Program-made: the position numbers and the translations under genes
Assembly: GCA_030695265.1 (NCBI GenBank)
Contig: JAUYTA010000703.1
Coordinates: 1 to 6,618 of the forward strand
Length of the DNA stretch: 6,618 nt
Direction of reading: 5' to 3'
Source of the DNA: Bacteroidota bacterium
GTDB lineage: Bacteria; Bacteroidota; Bacteroidia; Bacteroidales; Prolixibacteraceae
Notes under the pieces: generated by a model
Seen by the model: the letters and a program-made list of their open reading frames with translations, nothing else
Told to the model about the DNA's origin: nothing
Databases searched by the model: none
Shown here: positions 1 to 5,743 of the stretch, in pieces
Numbering within the stretch: position 1 is the stretch's first letter
Layout of the letters: every line of letters starts with the position of its first letter

Positions 1-18
1 ATAGAAATGTTAGGCCAA

Positions 19-50
19 TTGAGTGAGCGATAATTGGACTATTACATTTC
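19..50 (+). promoter_or_regulatory. Possible promoter for the tRNA-like gene
   Basis: A TTG at 19-21 lies 21 nt upstream of TACATTTC at 43-50. This resembles the Bacteroidota promoter form (TTG, a spacer of about 19-21 nt, then TAnnTTTG) with one mismatch in the last base of the -7 box. It would start transcription around 55-60, some 35 nt before the tRNA-like gene at 94. An imperfect inverted repeat (CCAATT at 15-20, AATTGG at 32-37) overlaps the -33 side. Such short elements occur by chance in AT-rich DNA, so this is only a candidate. Confidence 0.25.
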
Positions 51-93
51 TCCAATCGGTATAAAAAGCTGGAAAGACAGGTCAAAACTTGTT

Positions 94-169
94 GGGCTGA
101 TTAGTTCTGCTGGCTCAGACCCTCCCGGTTATTCCGGGAGGGTCGGCGGTTCGAATCCGTCATCGCCCA
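94..169 (+). tRNA. Atypical tRNA-like gene with extended anticodon arm (possible tRNA pseudogene)
   Basis: The 3' half is a textbook tRNA: T-stem 145-149/157-161 with loop TTCGAAT at 150-156, then ATCGCCC at 162-168 and discriminator A169, with no encoded CCA. The 5' acceptor strand GGGC-GAT (94-97, 99-101) pairs fully with 162-168 only if T98 is bulged out. The D-loop keeps GG (112-113) and A117, but the D-stem 104-107/118-121 has one mismatch and the usual A14 is T108. The anticodon region is a perfect 11-bp inverted repeat (118-128 with 134-144) around TTATT. Forced into the standard fold, the 7-nt loop 128-134 gives anticodon TAT at 130-132 (Ile, AUA codon), but position 37 would be T instead of a purine. 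So the amino-acid identity is uncertain. The body resembles a valine-type tRNA of Bacteroidota, from memory. It may be a decayed tRNA, a divergent functional one, or a tRNA-derived small RNA; the terminator just downstream suggests it is or was transcribed. Confidence 0.55.
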
Positions 170-174
170 CTTAG

Positions 175-203
175 GAGGATAACGAAAGTTGTCCTCTTTT
201 TTT
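175..203 (+). terminator. Rho-independent terminator after the tRNA-like gene
   Basis: Arms 175-183 (GAGGATAAC) and 188-196 (GTTGTCCTC) form a 9-bp stem with one T-G wobble, capped by a GAAA tetraloop at 184-187 and followed directly by seven T residues (197-203). It sits 6 nt after the discriminator base of the tRNA-like gene. It would end that transcript and insulate the polysaccharide locus from upstream transcription. Confidence 0.85.
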
Positions 204-407
204 ATGCTTTAAAATTGAGAGATGTAGGCGCAACCAGTAAAATTGGATCAATTCAAATTCTTGTGGGGAAATAGGCAAAATTGATCAGTTCATTTTTGGG
301 GAATCCGAAGATATTGACTGTTTGTTAGCTACTAATTTGCGGTGCATACAACATTTTCTTTCTGTTGCGAATAAAGGATGCGCCTGTTTTCGTTAATCTA
401 TTTTCTT

Positions 408-473
408 CTACCATACTTTCGGTGCGATGCACCTTATCCCCATCAAAGCCGCGTAGTGGCGAAAGTATGGTAG
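408..473. repeat. Palindromic element with two internal mini-hairpins (REP/MITE-like)
   Basis: CTACCATACTTTCG at 408-421 is the exact reverse complement of 460-473, giving a 14-bp outer stem. Between the arms lie two small hairpins of the same design, each a 5-bp stem with a 3-nt loop: GGTGC-gat-GCACC at 421-433 and GCCGC-gta-GTGGC at 448-460 (one G-T wobble). They are joined by a 14-nt single strand at 434-447. The hairpins share one base each with the outer stem. There is no T-run after it, so it is not a simple terminator. The design suggests a dispersed palindromic repeat, perhaps mobilised by a transposase acting in trans; a structured RNA is the alternative. No transposase is visible in the window. 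Confidence 0.65.
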
Positions 474-615
474 TAAAGGAATAGTGTGTTGAAGCCGTCC
501 GCGGAATACATCAACTGATCCTAAAAAGCATTCTCTTTTTACTCACCATAAACTTTCAATTGCTTTTTGAGTTGTTTTTGTACTCGATATTAATCGGCAT
601 AATAAAATAAAACAT

Positions 616-623
616 TACTTTTG
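616..623 (+). promoter_or_regulatory. Candidate -7 promoter box (TACTTTTG) upstream of the regulator
   Basis: TACTTTTG is an exact match to the Bacteroidota -7 consensus TAnnTTTG. The matching -33 TTG is poor: the expected position, about 593-597, reads AATCG, inside an AT-rich stretch. If used, transcription would start near 630 and leave a leader of almost 190 nt before the ATG at 818. It is the best promoter match I found upstream of the four-gene cluster, but the match is short and unsupported otherwise. Confidence 0.35.
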
Positions 624-784
624 TCGTTCAATATGCAATTACAGACTTTTAATTTTAGTCTTTTTACAGATTCAGGCTCACATTTGTTGTGTGACTGAGG
701 AGGCGAAGCTGTGAAAAAAGCATCCTAAACATTCAGCTAAAGCACTCAACATCAACACTAGCCAATCAACTTCACAATTCACAT

Positions 785-806
785 AAACGATCAGAAAGAA
801 TCGTTT
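785..806. promoter_or_regulatory. Inverted repeat immediately upstream of the regulator gene
   Basis: AAACGAT at 785-791 and ATCGTTT at 800-806 are perfect 7-bp inverted arms separated by 8 nt, ending 11 nt before the ATG at 818. The arrangement could be an operator for a dimeric DNA-binding protein, plausibly the winged-helix protein encoded next, or an RNA hairpin that affects translation start. Both roles are inference; only the symmetry is seen. Confidence 0.4.
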
Positions 807-817
807 GTCCTTAAAAA

Positions 818-1354
818 ATGATCGAAAGTTTAATTACATCGAAAACCCGAATCAAACTTCTGCTTAAATTCTTCCTGAATAGTCAGACAAAGAGTTACCT
901 GAGGAGTTTGGAAATCGAATTTGGAGAATCCACCAATTCGATAAGGGTAGAACTGAACCGGCTCGAGAATGCAGGTTTACTTGATACATCCACTGAAGGG
1001 AACAAAAAAATGTTTCATGCAAACATTGAACATCCGTTGTTTAATGACATTAATAACATTCTCAAAAAATTCATTGGCATCGACCAGATAATCGACCAGA
1101 TCACCTCTCAGGTCGGTGATTTGCAGGCGGCTTATCTGACTGGGGATTTTGCCATCGGGAAGGATTCGAAAATTATAGACTTGACTTTGGTCGGTGACAA
1201 CCTTGATCGACCTTACATTGATACCCTGGTAGAGAAAGCAGAAAAATTTATTAGTCGCAGGCTCAAATATATTATCCTGAACAAGGAGGAAATGATTCAG
1301 TTTTACAACAACAAACCGGTTTTGCTGATCTGGAAATCGGACAATAACAAATAG
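818..1354 (+). CDS. Winged-helix transcriptional regulator with degenerate nucleotidyltransferase-like domain
   Basis: The protein has 178 residues. Residues 1-70 look like a winged helix-turn-helix of the ArsR/MarR kind: a first helix (SKTRIKLLLKFF), a turn, a recognition-type helix near NSIRVELNRLENAGLL (40-55), and a short wing ending in KKMFHANI. Residues 105-126 (LTGDFAIGKDSKIIDLTLVG) resemble the GSxAxGxxxxxSDIDLxVV motif of minimal nucleotidyltransferases. However, Ser is replaced by Asp and the first catalytic Asp by Ile, so transferase activity is unlikely. No signal peptide or membrane segment is seen. The ATG at 818 is the first start in frame and lacks a clear Shine-Dalgarno, which is usual in Bacteroidota. 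It lies 28 bp before the export gene and is probably co-transcribed with it. The likely role is DNA-binding control of the polysaccharide locus. That role comes from position and the HTH, not from a known homologue; the HTH call is fairly safe, the second domain less so. Confidence 0.8.
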   Translation: MIESLITSKTRIKLLLKFFLNSQTKSYLRSLEIEFGESTNSIRVELNRLENAGLLDTSTEGNKKMFHANIEHPLFNDINNILKKFIGIDQIIDQITSQVGDLQAAYLTGDFAIGKDSKIIDLTLVGDNLDRPYIDTLVEKAEKFISRRLKYIILNKEEMIQFYNNKPVLLIWKSDNNK

Positions 1355-1382
1355 CAAAAAAATAAAGTAAATTCAATTATTT

Positions 1383-4139
1383 ATGAAATCACCAATCTTT
1401 AAATTGCAGCCCTTTTGTATTCTGGTTTTGGTTGTAGCCTTTTTTCTATTTGGACCGATGATGGTACAGTCTCAAACGGTTACGCCAGTTATCATGGCAC
1501 AGATAAACGCTGAATTGCAAAAGCGTGGACTGACCGAGAGTGAAGTACGCGTAAGGCTTTTACAAAAAGGAATAGACCTCGAAAATATTCCTCCGGCTGA
1601 ACTTCCCCAATACCAGAGCAGGGTAACTGCTGTGCTGGATGAACTTGAGGCGGAAAAGAAAGCAGGAAAAAGCACCCCTCAGCAAATAATAATAAACACA
1701 CCGCAAACGATTCCTCCAGCTGACAATGCTGCAACACAACAGACCAATACGTCTGCAACAACTGCACCTGTAACAACGATGCAGGAAGCCGCAGCTGAAG
1801 CTTCTCAGAGGGTGATACAAACTGCCGGGGCGAAAAAAGGTAATGGAAGCAATATTTATGGCCATTCATTATTTACCGATCAGACACTTGATGTGTTTCG
1901 CACCACCGATGGCGCTCAGGCTCCCGAAACTTATGTGCTGGGCGATGGTGATGAAATACGAATAACGATTTTCGGCGCTTCACAAACCGATATTCAGCAA
2001 AAGATTGCAGTTGACGGCTCAATTCAACCTACAGGTTCTGCTAAAATATTCCTGAAAGGATTGACATTGGCACAAGCCCGGCAAGTTATCAAGGACAGGT
2101 TGTCTTCTTCCTATACCTTCCGTTCCGATCAGCTTGCATTGACAATTGTAACAGCTCGCACCATCATGGTCAATGTATTCGGAGAAGCCAAAATCACCGG
2201 CGGATTTAATATTTCAGCATTAAATTCTGCCCTGAATGCCTTATCGGCAGCAGGCGGTCCAACAGAAATCGGTTCTGTACGTTCAATTCAGCTCATCCGG
2301 GGAGAAACCCGTAAAAACATAGACATTTATACTTTTATGAACGACCCGGCTGCACAGTTCCGGTTTGAACTTCAGAACAACGACATCATTTTTGTTCCGG
2401 TCGTCAAACTGCTTGTTTCCATTGAAGGAGCCGTTAAAAGACCAATGTTTTACGAAATGCTGCCGAACGAAACATTAACCGATTTGATCCGATATTCCGG
2501 AGATGTTAAAATGGATGTTTTTCCTGATTTTGTACAGATTCAGCGCTACGTGAACGGAGAACAACGCCTGATGGAATGGAACCTGGAAGAAGTCAGAACC
2601 GGAAAAGTTAAGGTTCCGCTTTTAAATGGAGATGTGGTCCGCATCAAATCAATTGGAAAACCGATGGACCAATATGTTGACATAGAAGGCAGTGTTTATT
2701 ATCCCGGACGTTTCGACCTTTCAGCCAATCCAACACTTAGGAGTCTGCTCGAAAATGCAAAACCTACTTATCAGGCCAAAACCGATGTTTTATTTCTTGA
2801 AAGGATAAGACCGGACGAGACTGTTGAACTACTGACTATTCCATTCCCCGAAACACAAACTGGTGCAAAAGATTTTTCACTTCAGCCTCGAGACAGGGTA
2901 AAAGTAATGGATCAGGCGTCATACCGCGATATTGCCAGCATTTCGGTAAACGGACATGTGCGTACACCTTTCGAAAAAAACCTTGCATTAAACGACCGCC
3001 TCACCGTAAAACAAGCCATCGAAATGGCAGGTGGTTTAAAAAACAGTGTTTATCCGGTTGCTTATATTTTTCGTAAAAACCTCCTTAACCCGGTAGAAAT
3101 ACAATACATCCGGATAGAACTAAGCCAGTCCGATGACATCGAATTACAGGCAGGCGACCAGCTCAATATTTACGACAACACCACTTATACCAATGTGGGC
3201 GAAGTCCGGGTCTTTGGGGCTGTAAAAAATCCACGTGGTTTTACATACGACCCAAGTCTGACAATTCCTGATGTTTTAACCAATGCTGGTGGGTTTAATG
3301 TAGGCGCTGCTTTAAACAAGGTTGAAATTTTCCGTACCATCCTCTCTCCTACCGAAAAAACAAGATTGGACATGATCACACTTCAGGTCGATTCCAATTA
3401 TCAAGTCGTCAATCCTCAAAATTTTACACTTCAGCCTTATGATCAGGTAGTTGTTCGATTAACTCCTGAATTTACTTTAGGCCGCACGGTCGAAATCAAT
3501 GGACAGGTGAATTACCCCGGCACGTATGTATTGGATTCAAAACAAGTCCAACTAAGCGATATCGTCAAAAAAGCAGGTGGATTGCTCAGTGATGCCGATC
3601 CTTTGGGAAGCCGCCTTTTCCGGACCTACAGAAACCGGGGAAACATCAGTATGAATATAAGGAAAGCAATGAACCGTGCAGGAAACCTTCAAGCAGATCC
3701 CATCCTGTTCGAAGGAGATGTGATCAATATCAACCGGCTTGAAAATACGGTATCTATCCGCGGAATAGGAACCCGTATGGCGCAATATTCCATTTATCCG
3801 GAAAATACTACCGTAAAAAACGTCATTTTTCAGGGGTCGAAATCGGCCCGCTGGTATATCCACAACTTTGCCGGTGGGTTTGAACAACGGGTTGACCGCA
3901 ATAGCATAACTGTAACCCTGCCTAACGATGAGATGCATTCAACTAAACATTTTCTTTACCTTTTCCGGAATTATCCCAATATCAAACCGGGATCAATGAT
4001 TTGCATGCAAATGAAACCGCCAAAGGAAAAACCGGTTGAAGGGAAGAAAGTTGATATGGATGCGCTTTGGGCAAGAACAACCGCTGCTACAACTTCACTG
4101 TTAACCTTGTACCTGCTGATACAACAGTTGGCAAAGTAG
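1383..4139 (+). CDS. Wza-like polysaccharide export outer-membrane protein with multiple SLBB domains
   Basis: This 918-residue protein is the probable periplasmic and outer-membrane channel for the polysaccharide. Residues 1-31 form a signal peptide (positive start, long hydrophobic core, cleavage likely after VQSQ). Residues 35-92 are helical and charged (LQKRGLTESEVRVRLLQKGID), followed by a low-complexity Thr/Ala/Gln linker to about 150. The Poly_export domain spans about 182-260 (YVLGDGDEIRITIFG at 184-198). After it come seven repeats of the type VxxxGxVxxPGxF...L...AGG, beginning near 263, 345, 432, 520, 608, 703 and 790; these are SLBB-type β-grasp domains, the last one divergent. The C-terminal 897-918 (TTSLLTLYLLIQQLAK) is a hydrophobic helix like the membrane-spanning helix of Wza. 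E. coli Wza is under 400 residues, so the extra length is in added SLBB domains, as is common for Bacteroidota export proteins. It lacks an obvious lipobox cysteine at the signal cleavage site. The start is the first ATG of the frame ahead of the signal peptide. Confidence 0.95.
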   Translation: MKSPIFKLQPFCILVLVVAFFLFGPMMVQSQTVTPVIMAQINAELQKRGLTESEVRVRLLQKGIDLENIPPAELPQYQSRVTAVLDELEAEKKAGKSTPQQIIINTPQTIPPADNAATQQTNTSATTAPVTTMQEAAAEASQRVIQTAGAKKGNGSNIYGHSLFTDQTLDVFRTTDGAQAPETYVLGDGDEIRITIFGASQTDIQQKIAVDGSIQPTGSAKIFLKGLTLAQARQVIKDRLSSSYTFRSDQLALTIVTARTIMVNVFGEAKITGGFNISALNSALNALSAAGGPTEIGSVRSIQLIRGETRKNIDIYTFMNDPAAQFRFELQNNDIIFVPVVKLLVSIEGAVKRPMFYEMLPNETLTDLIRYSGDVKMDVFPDFVQIQRYVNGEQRLMEWNLEEVRTGKVKVPLLNGDVVRIKSIGKPMDQYVDIEGSVYYPGRFDLSANPTLRSLLENAKPTYQAKTDVLFLERIRPDETVELLTIPFPETQTGAKDFSLQPRDRVKVMDQASYRDIASISVNGHVRTPFEKNLALNDRLTVKQAIEMAGGLKNSVYPVAYIFRKNLLNPVEIQYIRIELSQSDDIELQAGDQLNIYDNTTYTNVGEVRVFGAVKNPRGFTYDPSLTIPDVLTNAGGFNVGAALNKVEIFRTILSPTEKTRLDMITLQVDSNYQVVNPQNFTLQPYDQVVVRLTPEFTLGRTVEINGQVNYPGTYVLDSKQVQLSDIVKKAGGLLSDADPLGSRLFRTYRNRGNISMNIRKAMNRAGNLQADPILFEGDVININRLENTVSIRGIGTRMAQYSIYPENTTVKNVIFQGSKSARWYIHNFAGGFEQRVDRNSITVTLPNDEMHSTKHFLYLFRNYPNIKPGSMICMQMKPPKEKPVEGKKVDMDALWARTTAATTSLLTLYLLIQQLAK

Positions 4140-4169
4140 GTTGAAAAAATATTCTCCTTTGACAACCGC

Positions 4170-4203
4170 CACACTGAGCTTGTCGAAGTGTGACAAGCTT
4201 TTT
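4170..4203 (+). terminator. Terminator-like hairpin overlapping an alternative hairpin, between export gene and wzz
   Basis: AGCTTGTC at 4177-4184 pairs perfectly with GACAAGCT at 4192-4199 around a 7-nt loop and runs into five T residues (4199-4203), the pattern of an intrinsic terminator. A second, mutually exclusive stem is available: CACACT at 4170-4175 with AGTGTG at 4187-4192, loop 4176-4186. The sequence 4173-4190 carries the CACTGAGCTTGTCGAAGTG palindrome type that I recall as a widespread dispersed intergenic repeat in many bacterial genomes. It begins 30 nt after the export gene stop and ends 35 nt before the wzz start, so it could weaken transcription of downstream genes without a separate promoter being evident. 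Confidence 0.6.
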
Positions 4204-4216
4204 GACAACCGACAAC
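4203..4216 (+). repeat. Direct repeat TGACAACCGACAAC, copy 1
   Basis: This 14-mer is repeated exactly at 5674-5687. It lies 22 nt before the wzz start, while the other copy lies 56 nt before the dehydrogenase start. Shorter GACAAC units occur nearby at 4161-4166. It may be repeat filler or a binding site; the sequence alone does not decide. Confidence 0.5.
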
Positions 4217-4238
4217 ATTAAAACAATCAACTCACATC

Positions 4239-5366
4239 ATGTCAGAACAATTCACCCCTCCACCCACTCCCCAACCCATCGCTGACGACGAAATTGATCT
4301 TCTTGCCCTGGTTAAAACCATGTGGAATGGTCGCAGAACCATCATTTTATCTGTAATTTCAGGAGCAATAATTGGAGTGGCCGTTGCCCTGCTATCGGCA
4401 AAAGAATATACGGCCTCTACGGTAATGGTTCCCCAAATGGGCGACAGTCAATCCAAAATGGGCGGACTTGGTGGACTGGCAGCATTGGCAGGCATTAGTC
4501 TGGATGTGAATCCGGGAGCTGAGCTTTCGCCGATGGTTTATCCTCAAATTATAAGCAGCATTCCTTTTCAGTTGGAAATGATGAATACCCCGCTCAATTT
4601 TCAGGAACATTCACAGCCCATTACCCTGTTCGAGTTTTACACAAAATACAGTAAATCGTCCGTTTTTGGTTCAATAAAAAAATACACCATCGGTCTTCCG
4701 GGAGTAATAATCGGCGCCATAAAAGGGAAACCAAAAGAACTGACCATGCCCGCTGATTCAACCAAACAGCCAATCCTGTTGACTGAAGACCAATACACCG
4801 TAAAAAAATCGTTGGATGAAATTATTTCGCTGGATGTGAACGCCAAGGAAGGATATTTAACCCTTGCAACCCGCATGCCGGAACCATTGGTTGCGGCGCA
4901 GCTTGCGCAGAAATCGCAGGATTTACTGCAACGTTACATCACCGAATTCAAAATCGAGAAAGCCAAAGCCAACCTCGATTTTATTCAGGGACGATACAAC
5001 GAAACCAAGGCCGAATTCGAAAAGGCTCAGGTAAACCTTGCAATTGTGAGCGACCGAAACAAAAATTTCACCAGCGGCTTGTCACAGATTGAAACCGACC
5101 GTATTCAAACCCGTTACACCATTGCATATGCCGTTTTTCAGGATCTGGCGAAACAACTTGAACAGGCAAAAATTCAGGTAAAAAAGGACACTCCTGTATT
5201 TACAATAATAGAACCAGTTACCGTTCCTACCGAAAAATCGAAACCAAAGAAAGCGATGATTGTTTTTATCTGGATATTTCTGGGGGGAATCGTAGGTGTT
5301 GGAATTGTATTCGGAAGAGAATTTCTTGGCGACATAAAGTCTAAGTGGAACGAAACGAACGGGTAA
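4239..5366 (+). CDS. Wzz-type chain length determinant protein (polysaccharide co-polymerase)
   Basis: The protein has 375 residues and the two-membrane-helix layout of Wzz. The cytosolic N-terminus (1-32) is Pro-rich, then DDEIDLLALVKTMWNGRRTI leads into membrane helix 1 at about 34-53. The periplasmic part runs from about 55 to 338 with the opening LSAKEYTASTVMVPQ typical of the PF02706 family. A Gly-rich patch (74-86) follows, and a long coiled-coil at about 230-315 (KAKANLDFIQGRYNETKAEFEKAQ). The Pro-rich segment IIEPVTVPTEKSKPKKA (323-339) precedes membrane helix 2 (340-358), matching the conserved pre-TM2 motif. Only about 16 residues follow, so there is no fused tyrosine kinase domain as in Wzc. 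It should oligomerise in the inner membrane and set polymer length, working with the export channel encoded upstream. The ATG at 4239 has no clear Shine-Dalgarno; no earlier start is needed for the domain. Confidence 0.93.
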   Translation: MSEQFTPPPTPQPIADDEIDLLALVKTMWNGRRTIILSVISGAIIGVAVALLSAKEYTASTVMVPQMGDSQSKMGGLGGLAALAGISLDVNPGAELSPMVYPQIISSIPFQLEMMNTPLNFQEHSQPITLFEFYTKYSKSSVFGSIKKYTIGLPGVIIGAIKGKPKELTMPADSTKQPILLTEDQYTVKKSLDEIISLDVNAKEGYLTLATRMPEPLVAAQLAQKSQDLLQRYITEFKIEKAKANLDFIQGRYNETKAEFEKAQVNLAIVSDRNKNFTSGLSQIETDRIQTRYTIAYAVFQDLAKQLEQAKIQVKKDTPVFTIIEPVTVPTEKSKPKKAMIVFIWIFLGGIVGVGIVFGREFLGDIKSKWNETNG

Positions 5367-5370
5367 GAGA

Positions 5371-5466
5371 GGGAGAAAAGGCGACAGGGCGATGGGGAGA
5401 CGGGGCGATGAGGCGAAAGGGCGATGAGGCGATAGGGCGATGAGGCGATAGGGCGATAGGGCGATA
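5371..5466. repeat. Minisatellite of twelve 8-bp units (RGGCGATR type)
   Basis: Twelve consecutive octamers keep exact register with no indels, from GGGAGAAA at 5371 to GGGCGATA at 5459-5466. The commonest forms are GGGCGATG, AGGCGATA and GGGCGATA, with the last eight units (5403-5466) the most regular. The array begins 4 nt after the wzz stop codon. Tandem arrays with near-identical units tend to change copy number by replication slippage, so its length probably differs between strains. Confidence 0.9.
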
Positions 5467-5490
5467 ATATCCCTATCCGAAGCAGGAGGG

Positions 5491-5545
5491 CAATACTCGA
5501 TATCAAATATCCAATACTCAATAACGAATAACCAATATCCAATAA
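5491..5545. repeat. AT-rich degenerate repeat array (CAATA/TATCC units)
   Basis: TATCCAATA occurs at 5508-5516 and 5536-5544, CAATACTC at 5491-5498 and 5512-5519, and CCAATA three times, within 55 bases. Spacing is irregular, unlike the octamer array. On the minus strand it reads as spurious peptides such as SIGYLISS. I recall similar strings being common between genes of Bacteroidota, but cannot confirm that here. Confidence 0.65.
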
Positions 5546-5554
5546 AAAAGGAAA

Positions 5555-5594
5555 AAACGATGGGGAGAAACGGCGACTTGGCGATGGGGCGACA
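5555..5594. repeat. Second block of five octamers, in phase with the first array
   Basis: AAACGATG, GGGAGAAA, CGGCGACT, TGGCGATG and GGGCGACA follow one another from 5555 to 5594. The GGGAGAAA unit at 5563-5570 is identical to the first unit of the main array and lies exactly 24 repeat lengths downstream. The block is more diverged than the main array, as expected of an array edge. Confidence 0.6.
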
Positions 5595-5673
5595 ACAGAC
5601 AACCAACAACGCCACGTCTATCGTAAAAAACCTTCGTGAGAATTCTCTTTAATTCGTGAAATTCGCATTTTAC

Positions 5674-5687
5674 TGACAACCGACAAC
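5674..5687 (+). repeat. Direct repeat TGACAACCGACAAC, copy 2
   Basis: Exact match to 4203-4216. Further GACAACC units stand at 5702-5708, and related GACAAC units at 5591-5596 and 5599-5604. It is 56 nt upstream of the dehydrogenase start. It is either locus-wide repeat filler or a shared regulatory site. Confidence 0.5.
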
Positions 5688-5743
5688 CATTTTCCACAAC
5701 TGACAACCTTTTCATCAACCGTTGCAAATCCGCTTAATCCAAT

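Larger units (their letters stand above)
204..817. other. Long intergenic region with no convincing gene
   Basis: I find no open frame with a recognisable product in these roughly 610 bases on either strand. What it holds: a palindromic element at 408-473, an 8-bp inverted repeat GATCAATT (246-253) / AATTGATC (279-286) with a 25-nt spacer, a TACTTTTG promoter-like box at 616-623, a bulged hairpin at 673-697, and a short inverted repeat at 785-806 just before the regulator gene. A five-codon GTG reading frame at 711-728 follows an AGGAGG at 698-703. The length and structure fit a promoter plus long leader ahead of a regulated polysaccharide operon, but nothing proves that. Confidence 0.6.
5367..5743. 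other. Repeat-filled spacer between wzz and the dehydrogenase gene
   Basis: These 377 bases hold no believable gene. In order: an 8-bp minisatellite (5371-5466), a short unique stretch, an AT-rich CAATA/TATCC array (5491-5545), five more octamers (5555-5594), a GACAAC-rich stretch, two TTCGTGA boxes (5633-5639, 5653-5659), and more GACAACC units (5674-5708). Several open frames on the minus strand here translate to eight-residue repeats such as SPYRPIAL, which follow from the period-8 DNA repeat and are not proteins. I see no good TAnnTTTG promoter for the downstream gene. Confidence 0.75.

Noticed and set aside
1..33. Open frame from the window edge ending in TAA at 31-33, possibly the end of an upstream gene
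   Set aside because: Only ten codons are visible, with no recognisable family, and a promoter-like element overlaps it. It cannot be supported.
94..203. 3' end of a tmRNA
   Set aside because: The acceptor and D regions are adjacent as in an ordinary tRNA, and there is no room for a tag frame or pseudoknots between the two halves.
246..286. Inverted repeat GATCAATT/AATTGATC with a 25-nt spacer
   Set aside because: Eight AT-rich base pairs over a long spacer can arise by chance; no transposon gene or target duplication is seen.
643..665. AGACT/AGTCT hairpin followed by T residues, possible terminator
   Set aside because: The stem is only 5 bp with a 9-nt loop in AT-rich DNA and sits inside the presumed leader, so it is too weak to call.
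977..1357. Minus-strand open frame of 126 codons opposite the regulator
   Set aside because: It lies wholly antisense to a gene with a clear domain pattern and has no recognisable motif.
1472..1869. Three overlapping minus-strand open frames opposite the export gene N-terminal region
   Set aside because: They mirror the low-complexity Thr/Ala/Gln linker and signal-proximal region of the real gene and look like no protein family.
5371..5594. CRISPR array
   Set aside because: Units are 8 bp with no spacers, and no cas gene is present; it is a minisatellite.
5082..5727. Several minus-strand open frames rich in SPYRPIAL and IGYSLLSIGY repeats
   Set aside because: Their sequence follows from the period-8 minisatellite and AT-rich array read in different frames; part of them lies antisense to wzz.
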